Shown here piece after piece: positions 9,279 to 19,435 of a stretch of DNA of 64,000 nucleotides. How positions within the stretch are numbered: position 1 is the first letter of the stretch; each line of letters opens with the position of its first letter. Position numbers and translations under genes: made by a program. The notes below the pieces were generated by a model, which saw only the letters and a program-made list of their open reading frames with translations, had not been told where the DNA came from and made no database searches. This stretch comes from Candidatus Chloroploca sp. Khr17 (GTDB lineage Bacteria > Chloroflexota > Chloroflexia > Chloroflexales > Chloroflexaceae), in NCBI RefSeq assembly GCF_004138165.1, contig NZ_RYFF01000010.1, forward strand, positions 1 to 64,000, given 5' to 3'.

Positions 9279-9437
9279 ATGAGAGGTGGGATTGCGCAGC
9301 TTTGCTGCGCAATCCCACCTCTCATATGGTGTAGTGCGCATTTTTGCCAACACAAGTACATGAACGTTAGGGCGTCAGCCCTAACGTTCATGTGCGTCGC
9401 AGTACCCCACGCATCACTCTGGGGAGGGAGTGATGCG
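9279..9437. terminator. Three consecutive hairpins between ftsZ and mnmA
   Basis: Hairpin 1: a perfect 22-bp stem, 9279-9300 with 9304-9325, loop TTT. Hairpin 2: a perfect 16-bp stem, 9358-9373 with 9378-9393, loop GTCA. Hairpin 3: a 10-bp stem, 9410-9419 with 9428-9437, ending two bases from the ftsZ stop codon. Together they probably end the ftsZ transcript and insulate mnmA. Confidence 0.75.
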
Positions 9438-9438
9438 C

Positions 9439-10605
9439 TTAGCGGTTGCGGTTGCGGTTGCGCAGGAAGGGCGGAATATCCAGGTCTTCACTATTCGTGA
9501 AGTTGGGGGCCACCCGTGGCTGTTGTGGCTGCTGCTGGGCCGGGGCCGGTTGGGTCGGGCGCTGCTGTGGCTGCTGCTGAGCCGCATTCGGATTCGTTGT
9601 GGCCCCAGGGTACGAACGGGTACGCTGTACGTTGGGCTTGTTTAGATCAAAGCCGGTTGCAATCAGCGTGACCTTCACTTCGCCAGGTGAGTAGGCTGGA
9701 TCGATGACGGCACCAACAATGATATTGGCCTCGGGATCAACTTGCTTGGCGACAATGTCTGCCGCCTCGTAGACCTCGAGAATGCCCAGATCTTCGCCAC
9801 CTGTGACATTGAAGAGCACACCTTTGGCCCCATCAATGCTGACTTCAAGCAGCGGGCTGGCAATCGCCATATTGACGGCATCAACCATCCGGCTATCACC
9901 TTTGCCAAAACCCATTGCCATCAGCGCTGAACCCTGCTGCGCCATGATGGTCTTGACGTCGGCAAAGTCGACGTTGATCAACCCGCGCTGGGTAATCAAG
10001 TCGCTGATGCCCTGAATACCCTGGCGCAGCACATTGTCGGCCATCTGGAACGCCTGCGTAAAGGTGGTATTCTTGCTCGCGGTCTGCAACAGGCGGTCGT
10101 TGGGGATGACAATCAACGTGTCAACTACTGGACGCAACTGGTCAATCCCTGCTTCACCGATCTTCCGCCGGTGGTTCCCCTCAAAGGTAAATGGACGCGT
10201 CACAACACCCACCGTCAAGGCCCCAAGATCGTGGGCGATGCCCGCAATAATCGGCGATGCGCCCGTTCCTGTGCCACCACCCATGCCTGCCGCAACAAAG
10301 ACCATATCGGCCCCTTTGAGTTGCTCGTAGACATCTTCCTGGTTCTCTTCCGCAGCTTTCTGCCCGATGACTGGGTTGCCACCACTCCCGAGACCCCTGG
10401 TCAATTTGTCACCAATCCGAATCCGCACGGGGGCGAGCGAGTGCATCAACGCCTGGACGTCGGTGTTGACCGTCATGAACTCAACTCCCTGCACGCCGTC
10501 GGCAATCATCCGATCAATCGCATTCGAACCACCACCACCGACGCCTACGACCTTGATCTGGGCAAAATCCTCGTAGCTAAAGCCCCCACTGGTACGATCA
10601 ACCAT
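9439..10605 (-). CDS. ftsZ: Cell division protein FtsZ
   Basis: Tubulin-like GTPase that forms the division ring. 388 residues from ATG 10605, chosen because GGGGAG lies just upstream and the protein then opens [29 protein letters not shown]. The tubulin signature GGGTGTG is present, as are the T7-loop NVDFADVK and a Pro/Gln-rich linker of about 50 residues ([20 protein letters not shown]). The C-terminal peptide [15 protein letters not shown] is the likely FtsA docking tail, with an unusual Arg-Asn repeat at the end. It lies 26 bases after ftsA. Confidence 0.97.
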   Translation of the reverse strand: MVDRTSGGFSYEDFAQIKVVGVGGGGSNAIDRMIADGVQGVEFMTVNTDVQALMHSLAPVRIRIGDKLTRGLGSGGNPVIGQKAAEENQEDVYEQLKGADMVFVAAGMGGGTGTGASPIIAGIAHDLGALTVGVVTRPFTFEGNHRRKIGEAGIDQLRPVVDTLIVIPNDRLLQTASKNTTFTQAFQMADNVLRQGIQGISDLITQRGLINVDFADVKTIMAQQGSALMAMGFGKGDSRMVDAVNMAIASPLLEVSIDGAKGVLFNVTGGEDLGILEVYEAADIVAKQVDPEANIIVGAVIDPAYSPGEVKVTLIATGFDLNKPNVQRTRSYPGATTNPNAAQQQPQQRPTQPAPAQQQPQQPRVAPNFTNSEDLDIPPFLRNRNRNR

Positions 10606-10631
10606 AGCTCCCCTCCCCATTATTGCATTCT

Positions 10632-11882
10632 TTATGGTAGAAATTCCCGCATCCAACCCTTGAAGCGCTCGTAGACATTGCCCCATCCCTGGCGTTCTTC
10701 TGAACGATGGGTTGGACCCAACATCCCTAGCCCATGACGTGCGCCCCAGCGTAACAGACCCACCCCGGTGGCATATGAGGGGCTGTCGAGTGAGTCGGCG
10801 AGCCCACTGAGGTCGGTTGGTGTCCCGATGCGGACGGGCATGCCCAGCATTTCGCGCATCAGTTCATCGAATTGGCCCAGTTGGGCCGCACCTCCGGTCA
10901 AGACAATCCCTGCTGGCAGCATTCCTTCGTAGCCGCTCCGCCGGATCTCGTTATATATCAACTCCACCACCTGCTCGGCTCGGGCCTGAAGAATCTGATT
11001 GAGCAAGTGGCGGCTAATTTTCTGCTGCTCGCCGACCGTCAAGGTCTCGATCTCGATCTGATCCTGTTCATCACCCGCTGCGGGCGCTTCACCGGCAATG
11101 GCACTGCCATAGCGCAACTTCAGATATTCAGCGGTATTGTGCGGCGTGTGCAAGACATAGGTCAGGTCGTTGGTGAAATGATTGCCCCCAACTGAAATGA
11201 CACTGGTATGCCAGACCCCGCCCTGCACAAAGATGGCAACATCAGTTGTTCCTCCTCCAATGTCAACGAGCATGACGCCACGATCTTTGTCTTCATCGGT
11301 CAGCACTGCTTCACCCGAGGCCAGCGGTTGCAAAACGAGATCATCTATTTCAACCCCGGTTCGCTGAACACTCTTGATCAGGTTTTGGATCGCCATCATT
11401 TCGCCGGTAACGATATGCGTTTCCACTTCAAGGCGGAAGCCACTCATCCCGATCGGGTCACGAATCCCTTCGTGTCCATCCAGCACATACGCCCGCGGAA
11501 TGACATGAATAATCTCGCGCTGGGTTGGGATCGCGACCGCCTGGGCTGATTCAACGGCCCGTGCGACATCGTTGCGGGTGATTTCGTGATCGGGGCGCTG
11601 CACGGCTACGACGCCCCGGCTGTTGAGGGACGAAATATGCCGCCCACTGACTCCGACAAAAGCCGTTCCAATCCGATAGCCACTCAGCCGCTCGGCTTTC
11701 TCGACACTGGCCGTGATCGCGTTGACGGCATCGTCAATGTTGACCACGACACCCTTGTCGAGCCCTTTGCTGGGCATTACGCCAACACCCAGAATATTCA
11801 GACGCCCGCCATCGGCTACCTGGGCCACAATGGTACAGACTTTGGTTGTGCCGACATCAATTCCGACAATGGTTCGCTGCAT
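10632..11882 (-). CDS. ftsA: Cell division protein FtsA
   Basis: Actin-fold protein that links FtsZ to the membrane. 416 residues from ATG 11882, where the conserved opening [21 protein letters not shown] begins and AGAGG precedes it. Actin-type phosphate motifs [13 protein letters not shown] and [14 protein letters not shown] are visible. The C-terminus [14 protein letters not shown] is a classic amphipathic membrane-targeting helix. Gene order ftsQ-ftsA-ftsZ is canonical. Confidence 0.97.
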   Translation of the reverse strand: MQRTIVGIDVGTTKVCTIVAQVADGGRLNILGVGVMPSKGLDKGVVVNIDDAVNAITASVEKAERLSGYRIGTAFVGVSGRHISSLNSRGVVAVQRPDHEITRNDVARAVESAQAVAIPTQREIIHVIPRAYVLDGHEGIRDPIGMSGFRLEVETHIVTGEMMAIQNLIKSVQRTGVEIDDLVLQPLASGEAVLTDEDKDRGVMLVDIGGGTTDVAIFVQGGVWHTSVISVGGNHFTNDLTYVLHTPHNTAEYLKLRYGSAIAGEAPAAGDEQDQIEIETLTVGEQQKISRHLLNQILQARAEQVVELIYNEIRRSGYEGMLPAGIVLTGGAAQLGQFDELMREMLGMPVRIGTPTDLSGLADSLDSPSYATGVGLLRWGARHGLGMLGPTHRSEERQGWGNVYERFKGWMREFLP

Positions 11883-12013
11883 AGATGCCTCTGTCTTTTC
11901 GCTCGTTGGCTCGCAAACAACCAGCAAAAAGGGTGTTGTAACTTCCTTCCAATCGAACGCTTCGTTTCATATGTGCGCTCAGGATTCCAGATGAACTGAC
12001 GCTTTCACGTATG

Positions 12014-12841
12014 CTATGGCTCTGGTGCGCCCGTTGCTGGTGCTTGGAGCATCTCGGGGCGGTACTGGTAAAATGGTGTTGCAGGACGGAGATCAAGATA
12101 ACTAAATTCGGTCTGTTCATTGAGGAGCAACGTCAGGATCGCTAGCTTGCGCTCAAGCTCTTCGCTTTGCCCAAAGACAATGGTTTGCCCAATGGTGGTG
12201 CGTACATACACCCCCAACCCATAATCCCAACCGATCTGCGCCGGGGTGAAGCCTAGTTCAATGGGGAGCCGGAGGGCCAGTACCTGGGCGAGTTGAATGG
12301 CATCAAGATCGAGATGTTCATTCGGGCTCAGTTGGGCATGCGATGTGTCAATAATGACAAGAACGTCGTTTTCTGCCGGTTCCTGCGCAGCATCAAGCAC
12401 TTTGCCACTCGCATCAACCAGATACTGGACCCCGCCTGCTTGCCAGCGCACTTCCGGGCGGCGTTCGATGATCTGGATCGTTGCCTGATCAGGAAGGGCT
12501 ATCGTCAGTGAGGCCGAGGCGATATAGGCATTCTCTTTGAGGCGGGCCAGGGCACCCTGTTGGTCAACAAACCAGATCGAATGCCCACGAATACCTGCCA
12601 GTTCGGCAATCGTTTCGGCGTCAAGCGCTTGGTAGCCTTCTACCTTGATCTGTTGCACGCTGAACCTGGCATCGGTAAAGGCATACCCGAGCCCCCCGGT
12701 CGCAGCCACGAAGAGCAGCAGTCCCACGATGCGCCCGCTCGTTACCCAGGTGAGTAACGAACGCCACGGCCCCGGTGTAGCCTGCTGGCCTGGCACCGGT
12801 TGAGCGGGACGACGACGTCGGGTTGCCATCTCTCGCGACAT
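12014..12841 (-). CDS. ftsQ: Cell division protein FtsQ/DivIB (POTRA)
   Basis: A bitopic membrane protein of the divisome. 275 residues: a basic Pro-rich cytoplasmic N-terminus (RRRRPAQPVPGQQ), one transmembrane helix (IVGLLLFVAATGGLGYAF, about 39-56), then a POTRA domain (FSVQQIKVEGYQALDAETIAELAGI) and the FtsQ beta domain (IQIIERRPEVRWQAGG). The start could be 12841 or an ATG four codons later. It lies five bases after ddl in the dcw order. Confidence 0.92.
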   Translation of the reverse strand: MSREMATRRRRPAQPVPGQQATPGPWRSLLTWVTSGRIVGLLLFVAATGGLGYAFTDARFSVQQIKVEGYQALDAETIAELAGIRGHSIWFVDQQGALARLKENAYIASASLTIALPDQATIQIIERRPEVRWQAGGVQYLVDASGKVLDAAQEPAENDVLVIIDTSHAQLSPNEHLDLDAIQLAQVLALRLPIELGFTPAQIGWDYGLGVYVRTTIGQTIVFGQSEELERKLAILTLLLNEQTEFSYLDLRPATPFYQYRPEMLQAPATGAPEP

Positions 12842-12846
12842 AAAGG

Positions 12847-13956
12847 CTACTCCTTTGTCCGGCTTAACGCCAGTTCAATCAGCCGGTCAAGCAAGGTTGG
12901 ATACGCTAGCCCATCCGCCGACCACATTTTGGCGTACATACTGATCGGGGTAAAACCTGGCATCGTATTGACTTCGTTCAACCATAATTCGCCGCTCTGC
13001 TTATCGAGCAAGAAGTCGACCCGTGCCAACCCCGCACCGTCAAGCGCCTGAAAGGCTTTGATGGCCAGTTCTTGAACCCGTGCCGTCTCGGCATGGTCGA
13101 TGGGGGCCGGGATATACGTTTTGGACGCATCATCAATATATTTGGCCTCGTAGTCGTACCACTCGCCTGAAGGGACAATTTCACCTGGCGTGCTGGCAAG
13201 CGGGTCTTCGTTCCCAAGAATACTTACCTCGATTTCGCGGGCGGCAATCCCTTGTTCCACCACGATGCGTCGGTCATAGCGCCCTGCTTCGGCCAGCGCC
13301 GTTCGTAGACTTGCCCGGTTCGTTGCTTTGCTCACTCCGACACTACTGCCCATATTGGCCGGTTTGACAAAGACCGGATAGTGCAGCGCGGCTTCAATGC
13401 GCTCGCAGACTTCGCTCGGCGCACGTGCGAAGTCACGCCGCCGTACTAGTAACCAAGGCAGCAAAGGCAAGTCAGCAGCGGCAAACGCGGCTTTCATCAA
13501 GGCTTTGTCCATCCCGACGGCACTTGCGGCCACGCCACAACCGACATAGGGCAAGGCCGCCAGTTCCAGCAAGCCCTGAATGGTGCCGTCTTCGCCTTTT
13601 GGCCCGTGCAAGACTGGAAAGACTACATCAATCCCTGGCGGCAAGAGGCGCGCCACACTCGGCCTCCCGGTATCCGGGATCATTGAGGTCAGGTGCGCAA
13701 CTGGCCCTGGCGTTACTTCGCTCTCTTGTGCATTCGTAAAACTCGTCGGTAACATAATGGGATTAGCTTCCGCGACCAGCGCGGCGAGCACCCCCGGCCC
13801 GGAAAGCCAGCGCCCGTCTTTGCCGATGCCAATTGACAACACGTCGTATTTCTCCCGGTCGAGCGCCTTCATCACGGCATGGGCCGAGACCAGTGATACT
13901 TCATGCTCGCCACTCTGACCGCCAAAGAGCACGGCTACCGTTCGTCGCGTCTTCAT
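12847..13956 (-). CDS. ddl: D-alanine--D-alanine ligase
   Basis: ATP-grasp enzyme making the D-Ala-D-Ala dipeptide for peptidoglycan. The 369-residue protein opens [19 protein letters not shown], the family's N-terminal signature. It contains [36 protein letters not shown] and the metal-binding [17 protein letters not shown]. The start codon overlaps the murB stop by four bases (ATGA). Confidence 0.97.
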   Translation of the reverse strand: MKTRRTVAVLFGGQSGEHEVSLVSAHAVMKALDREKYDVLSIGIGKDGRWLSGPGVLAALVAEANPIMLPTSFTNAQESEVTPGPVAHLTSMIPDTGRPSVARLLPPGIDVVFPVLHGPKGEDGTIQGLLELAALPYVGCGVAASAVGMDKALMKAAFAAADLPLLPWLLVRRRDFARAPSEVCERIEAALHYPVFVKPANMGSSVGVSKATNRASLRTALAEAGRYDRRIVVEQGIAAREIEVSILGNEDPLASTPGEIVPSGEWYDYEAKYIDDASKTYIPAPIDHAETARVQELAIKAFQALDGAGLARVDFLLDKQSGELWLNEVNTMPGFTPISMYAKMWSADGLAYPTLLDRLIELALSRTKE

Positions 13957-14900
13957 ATGATCCGTACCTCCAGTTCGAGCATGATCCCGGTCTGTTGTTC
14001 AACCTCTTGTTGCACATGGCGAATCAGGTTGAGAATGTCGGTCGCGGTCGCTTTACCGGTGTTGATGATATAGTTGGCGTGCAGCGGGCTGACAATGGCC
14101 CCCCCAAGCATAAAGCCTTTCAGTCCGACCTGTTCAATCAGGCGACCGGCACTATCGCCAGGCGGGTTCTTGAAGACACTGCCACAAGAACTGCCCGCTG
14201 GCGTGCGTGCCTTGCGCTGCATCGCGATGGAGGCCATGCGGCTGTGCAGTGAAGCCGGATCACTCCGCAAGAGGCGAAACGTTGCGGCTACCACCAGTGG
14301 AGGCTGCGGCCACCACTCATGTGAACCAAGTTCGGCCTGGGTGCGGCTTACCGCATCGCTTGTCGCCTCGCCGCGCTTCAAGACACTCGTTCGGTAGCCG
14401 TAGCCCATCTGCTCAACCGGCCAGACCTCAAGCGCTTTGCCGAGCACTTCCGCGCTGACCAGACACCCGGCCATATCACCGCCATAACACCCGGCATTGC
14501 CAACCACGGCCCCACCCACGGTGCCAGGTAAGCCTTCCGCCCATTCGAGCCCGGCCAGACCCAACGCGGCAACGCGGCGTACTAGGCTCGTCATCGTTGC
14601 TCCAGCCTCGATCCGCAGATGAACGAGATCGTCATCAGGCTTTTCTTCAAGCTCCCAGGCCTGACCACGATAGGTCGCGATCAACCCGGCAAAGCCCGCC
14701 TCGCGGACAAGCAGATTGGTGCCGCGTCCGACCCAGATCAGTGGCATCTCCATCTCATGTGCCCACGCTGCCAGGGCCTGGGCCTCGTGCATACTGGTTG
14801 GCTCGGCATAAAAACGGGCAAGCCCACCCGTACGCCACGAAGTGTGACGTTGCATTGGTTCAGCTTCACGTACGCCCGACGGTACCTGCATAGTTCCCAT
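13953..14900 (-). CDS. murB: UDP-N-acetylenolpyruvoylglucosamine reductase MurB
   Basis: FAD enzyme that reduces UDP-GlcNAc-enolpyruvate to UDP-MurNAc. 315 residues. The FAD-binding core includes [43 protein letters not shown] and the catalytic [10 protein letters not shown] region. It is coupled to ddl by an ATGA overlap and lies six bases after murC. Confidence 0.96.
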   Translation of the reverse strand: MGTMQVPSGVREAEPMQRHTSWRTGGLARFYAEPTSMHEAQALAAWAHEMEMPLIWVGRGTNLLVREAGFAGLIATYRGQAWELEEKPDDDLVHLRIEAGATMTSLVRRVAALGLAGLEWAEGLPGTVGGAVVGNAGCYGGDMAGCLVSAEVLGKALEVWPVEQMGYGYRTSVLKRGEATSDAVSRTQAELGSHEWWPQPPLVVAATFRLLRSDPASLHSRMASIAMQRKARTPAGSSCGSVFKNPPGDSAGRLIEQVGLKGFMLGGAIVSPLHANYIINTGKATATDILNLIRHVQQEVEQQTGIMLELEVRII

Positions 14901-14906
14901 GTTCCC

Positions 14907-16325
14907 CTACTCAACTTCCTGGTGGCGTAACCTTTCGAGCAGGCGTATGCCGAGAAGTGAACTATCACCAGCCCCCATTGTCACAACCAGATCGTCAGGC
15001 TGTACCAGCGCACCGAGGTGCTCAAGGGCCTGTTCAAGTGAACCGACCGGGCGCACATCAAGGCCTGTTGCGGCCATCTGTGCTGCCAGTGCTTGTGACG
15101 CAGCGGTCGCGTCACCAGCTTCACGTGCCGCATAGACATCGCCCACCAGGACGATATCAGCTGCCGCACATGCTGTTGTCCACACACTGCTCAGCGCTGT
15201 TGTGCGGCTAAACGTGTGTGGCTGCAGATAGGCGATCAGGCGTCGTCCCGGATAGGCAGCCCGCGCTGTGGATAGCGTGGCCTCTACTGCCGTGGGATGG
15301 TGGGCATAATCGTCAATCACCAGGACACCGCACGCTTCACCCTTCTGCTCAAACCGGCGCAGCGCACCACCAAAGTTCGCGAGCGCAGCCGATGCTGCCG
15401 CTAGATCGCCCTCGAGCATGGCAACAACTGCCAGTGCAGCCAGGGCATTGCGCACATTATGCACCCCCGAAAGCCGCAAGTTCTGGGTGCCGAGGCGTCG
15501 CTGGGCCATGCGGCGTCGATCGTAGCGCCAAAGATCAAACGTGACGCCGCCGCCTTGCTTTGTCTGTACCCCGCTTGCGGTCCAATCAAAGGGGGCTAGG
15601 CGACACGAGACTGGATCAGTTGCGAGCCGTTCTTCGATGCCATACAGCGCGGCTTCGTGCAACCCGAGGCTCATCGCCCCCTGATCATCACCACAGAGAA
15701 TGACGCGCTGCGGTTTGGCGACCGCCGCCGCAAACTGAGCAAAAGTCTCGTGATAGGCGGAGGCATCGGGGTAACAGTCGGGGTGATCCCATTCGACGTT
15801 CGTGATCACGGCCACGTCCGGGCTCAGTGCGAGAAACACCTGGGCATACTCATCGGCTTCGATCACCAGAGGGGTTTCAGGGTCGCCCCACGCTGCATTG
15901 CCGCCAAGCTCAGGCACTTCCGCCCCGATCAGATACCCCGCAGGCACCCCGGCGGCTCTGAGGGCTACGGCGACCATGGCACTCGTCGTTGTTTTGCCGT
16001 GCGTCCCGGCGATGGCGATCACACGCCGTTGGGCCGACCAGTCGCGCCACAAGTCAGCCCGGCTCAACACGGGAATGCCCGCTGCCCGTGCCGCCTCAAG
16101 CTCACAATGGTCAGCCGTCACGGCTGCGGTTGCCACAAGTGCATCGACCCCTCGCACATATGCCGGGCTATGGCCCAGGTAGATTGTCGCGCCTCGTTCG
16201 ATCAGCGCCGCTGTCTGACGATTGGCAACGCGATCCGAGCCACTCACCGTGTGACCCTGATCGAGCAATAGATTGGCAATGGCACTGAAGCCTGTCCCCG
16301 CAATTCCTACCAGATGATAATGCAT
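14907..16325 (-). CDS. murC: UDP-N-acetylmuramate--L-alanine ligase MurC
   Basis: Adds the first amino acid of the stem peptide. The 472-residue Mur ligase begins [19 protein letters not shown]. It has the ATP-binding [12 protein letters not shown], the central [12 protein letters not shown] and HNVRNALAA motifs, and the C-terminal [14 protein letters not shown] motif typical of MurC. It starts three bases after the stop of the Gly-rich membrane protein. Confidence 0.97.
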   Translation of the reverse strand: MHYHLVGIAGTGFSAIANLLLDQGHTVSGSDRVANRQTAALIERGATIYLGHSPAYVRGVDALVATAAVTADHCELEAARAAGIPVLSRADLWRDWSAQRRVIAIAGTHGKTTTSAMVAVALRAAGVPAGYLIGAEVPELGGNAAWGDPETPLVIEADEYAQVFLALSPDVAVITNVEWDHPDCYPDASAYHETFAQFAAAVAKPQRVILCGDDQGAMSLGLHEAALYGIEERLATDPVSCRLAPFDWTASGVQTKQGGGVTFDLWRYDRRRMAQRRLGTQNLRLSGVHNVRNALAALAVVAMLEGDLAAASAALANFGGALRRFEQKGEACGVLVIDDYAHHPTAVEATLSTARAAYPGRRLIAYLQPHTFSRTTALSSVWTTACAAADIVLVGDVYAAREAGDATAASQALAAQMAATGLDVRPVGSLEQALEHLGALVQPDDLVVTMGAGDSSLLGIRLLERLRHQEVE

Positions 16326-16328
16326 ATG

Positions 16329-17042
16329 CTATCTCTTCCCGCCGCCGCCGCCGCCGCCGCCGCCGCCCGCATCGCCCTTCCAGACTTTCGGGAAATTGAA
16401 GACAATCAACACCATGAGTACCAGGAAAAAGATGACAATCAGCGAAGTCAAAAAGTTGCTGACATTGGGTAACGTATTGAGCACCTGGGCCAGCGGTCCA
16501 CCAAACGTTCCTCCCTGCTCCTGAAAGGTTTCCCAGAACACAACTGCCGCGTTGGCCCACAGTTGCAGCACAAGCACCCCGGCAAAAAAACCGAGTGGCT
16601 TGGCCAGTGGCTCTTTTGGTGCCCCGCGCCAGGTTGCCGAGCGATCAAAGAAAAAACCGAGCAGGACAAGCACCGCAAACATCACCATGCGAAAAAAGAG
16701 CGGAACCTGAAAATCGGTCGCGATCAGGGGATCCAGCGCCGGAGCCTCGCTCACCGGACGTCCCAGGGCAAAAGCGGCGAGTCGTGGTCCGTTGACCCAG
16801 AAACGGTTGAGAATTTCAACCACAATATTGCCACCCTGCACCGTTGTGAGATAGGCAATAATCGTCCACAGGGCGATCGTAATCATATTCCGAAAGCCCT
16901 GCTGAAACCCCCAGTACCCCCCCAAGGCGAGCAGGATCAACAGGAGACGCGCACTATCCAGATCGACCTGAAAGGTCGTCTGGGCGAGAGGGAGCAGTGA
17001 AATTTCAAACAAGAGCGGGTGTGCAGCCGTCGCGTTACTCAT
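16329..17042 (-). CDS. Membrane protein with C-terminal oligoglycine, in the dcw cluster
   Basis: 237 residues with about four predicted membrane helices (LLLILLALGGYWGFQQGF; MITIALWTIIAYLTT; FFRMVMFAVLVLLGFFF; FLTSLIVIFFLVLMVLIVF). It ends in an uninterrupted run of ten glycines then KR, encoded by GCC triplets (16341-16367 on the plus strand). The first half has a CvpA-like feel (GFRNMITIALW) but I would not assign the family. It is coupled to murG by ATGA and sits between murG and murC, so a role in cell-wall synthesis or division is likely by context only. The triplet tract may vary in length between strains. Confidence 0.75.
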   Translation of the reverse strand: MSNATAAHPLLFEISLLPLAQTTFQVDLDSARLLLILLALGGYWGFQQGFRNMITIALWTIIAYLTTVQGGNIVVEILNRFWVNGPRLAAFALGRPVSEAPALDPLIATDFQVPLFFRMVMFAVLVLLGFFFDRSATWRGAPKEPLAKPLGFFAGVLVLQLWANAAVVFWETFQEQGGTFGGPLAQVLNTLPNVSNFLTSLIVIFFLVLMVLIVFNFPKVWKGDAGGGGGGGGGGKR

Positions 17043-18262
17043 CAGCTACAACTCCTTGCGGCCAGGCTGAGCACTGCTTCAGCCAGGTGGCGTGCCGCAT
17101 CTGGACGAGCCAGAGCCCGACTCTGCTCGACCATACGTTGACGTTCAAGTGGGTTGTCTAACAGCCGGGTGATAGCAGCAAAGAGTGGCCCCGCTTCTGG
17201 TTGATGCGACCCCAGCAAGGCTGCATCAGCCACTTTGACCGCCGCACCACGCTCCACCAGGTAATCAGCATTCTCATCCTGATGCACATACGGATACGGC
17301 ACAAGGATGGCTGGCAGGGCTGCTGCGGGCAGTTCAGCCAGGGTCGACGCGCCACTCCGACAGATGCTCAGGTCAGCCGCGCCAAAGGCTGCGGTCATTG
17401 ATGGTTGGGATGCGCCATCGGTCTTTGCTTCGAGATAAGGGTAGAGACGGTAGCGGGCTTGCAGGGTTTCAGGCAAGGCCGCCGCAGCCTCTTTCAGCCA
17501 TGCTTCATCGCCTTCGCGCCCGCAGACATGGATCAGCTGGCACCGTTCGAGCAGTGCTCGCAAGAGCGCTGCAATCGCCCGGTTAATGCTCCGTGCGCCG
17601 CGGCTTCCTCCATAGACTAACACGACGGGCAGCGCTGGATCAAGTGCAAAGCGGCTGACGCAGGTGGGCCGATCTTGCCCAAATAATTCGCTACGGACAG
17701 GGTAGCCAGTCACGAGTGCGCGTGCGTCGTTGCGCTGCAACCCAAGCCGCGGCAGGGCATCTTCGACGTTGACAGCGGTGAGCGTCGCGATACGTGACAG
17801 CATCTTTACCGCCAGACCAGGCACCACATCGGGCAGGTAAATCATCGTTGGTACCCCCTTGCTGCGTGCAGCAAGAAAGAGCGGTACACAGACATACCCT
17901 CCTGTCCCCAGGATCGCACGTGGCTGAAGCGCGGTGAGCAACCGCCGGGCCATGCGGGTGCCTGCTACCATTGTGGCTAGCCCACGCATCAGCGCCACCG
18001 GGTTGCGCCCGCGTAGCGCTGCGGCGGGCAAGGCCCGAAACGGTAATTGACTTTCTCGTGCGACAATACGCTCCTCCATACCACCTTCGCTTCCCACATA
18101 GACGAGCGAGACAGGGGCTTGCCCGGGGTTGACGGTTTTTTTACCGTCGTCGAGCGCTACGGCTACTGCTAGCGCCGGATAGACGTGCCCGCCCGTTCCC
18201 CCGCCACACAGTAAGATGGTCGAGGAAGCGCAAGGCGGAGCCACGGCGGGTGAACGGGCCAT
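17042..18262 (-). CDS. murG: UDP-GlcNAc:lipid I transferase MurG
   Basis: Adds GlcNAc to lipid I at the inner face of the membrane. 406 residues. The glycosyltransferase signatures ILLCGGGTGGHVYPALAVA, VYGGSRGARSINRA and ICRSGASTLAELPAAALPAILVPYP are present. The start at 18262 is chosen for AGGAGAG five bases upstream. It lies 122 bases inside the 3' end of ftsW. An alternative GTG at 18244 has no ribosome binding site. The first helix is preceded by about 15 extra residues, encoded in the overlap. Confidence 0.95.
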   Translation of the reverse strand: MARSPAVAPPCASSTILLCGGGTGGHVYPALAVAVALDDGKKTVNPGQAPVSLVYVGSEGGMEERIVARESQLPFRALPAAALRGRNPVALMRGLATMVAGTRMARRLLTALQPRAILGTGGYVCVPLFLAARSKGVPTMIYLPDVVPGLAVKMLSRIATLTAVNVEDALPRLGLQRNDARALVTGYPVRSELFGQDRPTCVSRFALDPALPVVLVYGGSRGARSINRAIAALLRALLERCQLIHVCGREGDEAWLKEAAAALPETLQARYRLYPYLEAKTDGASQPSMTAAFGAADLSICRSGASTLAELPAAALPAILVPYPYVHQDENADYLVERGAAVKVADAALLGSHQPEAGPLFAAITRLLDNPLERQRMVEQSRALARPDAARHLAEAVLSLAARSCS

Positions 18263-19403
18263 CACTACTCTCCTGAGCCTGTCGTGCAACCATATGTTTG
18301 GAAATGTTGAGCAAAATGCCTACGCCGATCATGGTTGTGTAAAGCGACGTACTGCCATACGAAAGAAACGGTAAGGTCAATCCGGTAAAGGGCAAGAGCG
18401 ATGTGGTGACGCCAAGGTTGACCATCGCTTGAATAACGATCCAACTGGTAATGCCTACGGCTACCAGGGCGGCAAATGGATCAGGGGCACGCCCAGCAAT
18501 GCGATAGCCTCGGTACGCAATCATCGCAAAGGCGATCAGAATGGCCGTCGTGCCAATCAGCCCCAGTTCTTCGCCGATAATGGCAAAAATTGTGTCGGTG
18601 TGGGCTTGGGGCAACCACTGAAACTTCTGTCGTCCCTGGCCCAGGCCGAGCCCAAAGATGCCGCCGTTGCCTAGCGCGTACATCGCGTGGATCGGCTGAA
18701 ACCCGAACGAGTCGTAGTATTTCCACGGATCCAGATAGGCCAGAATGCGGTAATTGCGTATGCCCATCACACCTACCAACATCCAGAAGGCTAGAACTCC
18801 TGTTCCGATGGCTCCCGCCAGGTGCCAGAGATTGGCCCCCGCAGCAAAATAGACTGCGCCGCCAATCAGTACCAGAATAACCGCCGTACCCAGGTCAGGT
18901 TGAAGCATCACTAGGCCACAGACAAGCCCGAGCATGACACTGAATGGGATGAGACCATAGGTTACGTTGCCGACATGCTCCCCCCGGCGAGAGAGCCAGT
19001 CGGCAAAGTAGATGATGATGGCTAGTTTCGCGAGTTCGGCTGGCTGAATGCTAAAGAGACCGAAGACCCCTCCTTCGCCAAAGCGGATCCACGAACGTGA
19101 TCCGTTGACTTCGGCCATCGAAGCCGGCAAAATCAGCACCAGGAAGAGCAAGAGCAGGCAGATCCCCATGATGTGAACCGAGTATTTCCGCCAGACTTTA
19201 TAGTCGATCCGCATCACGATGAGCAAGCCCACCGTCCCGATGACTGCCCCGACCAACTGTCGTAAGAGGTAGAAATACTGGTTTTTGTGGATGACAAACG
19301 CCTCGATGAAGCTGGCACTATAGACCATCACGAGACCGAAGGCTACCAGCGAGCCGACGGTCGCCAAGAGGACATAGTCCGGCTTTGTGCTGCGATCGGT
19401 CAC
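18141..19403 (-). CDS. ftsW: SEDS glycosyltransferase FtsW
   Basis: Lipid II polymerase of the divisome. 420 residues with about ten membrane helices and the SEDS motifs: FGLVMVYSAS near the start, PAELAKLAIIIY, LVMLQPDLGTAVIL, TDTIFAIIGEELGLIG and LPFLSYGSTS. After the last helix (GVGILLNISKHM) it carries an Arg/Ser-rich tail of some 40 residues that overlaps murG out of frame. Together with the adjacent ftsI-type PBP gene it forms the septal synthase pair. Confidence 0.95.
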   Translation of the reverse strand: MTDRSTKPDYVLLATVGSLVAFGLVMVYSASFIEAFVIHKNQYFYLLRQLVGAVIGTVGLLIVMRIDYKVWRKYSVHIMGICLLLLFLVLILPASMAEVNGSRSWIRFGEGGVFGLFSIQPAELAKLAIIIYFADWLSRRGEHVGNVTYGLIPFSVMLGLVCGLVMLQPDLGTAVILVLIGGAVYFAAGANLWHLAGAIGTGVLAFWMLVGVMGIRNYRILAYLDPWKYYDSFGFQPIHAMYALGNGGIFGLGLGQGRQKFQWLPQAHTDTIFAIIGEELGLIGTTAILIAFAMIAYRGYRIAGRAPDPFAALVAVGITSWIVIQAMVNLGVTTSLLPFTGLTLPFLSYGSTSLYTTMIGVGILLNISKHMVARQAQESSDGPFTRRGSALRFLDHLTVWRGNGRARLSGASSSRSARRR

Positions 19404-19435
19404 GCGCTTTTTCCTTTCTCAAACCTTCCCTGGCT

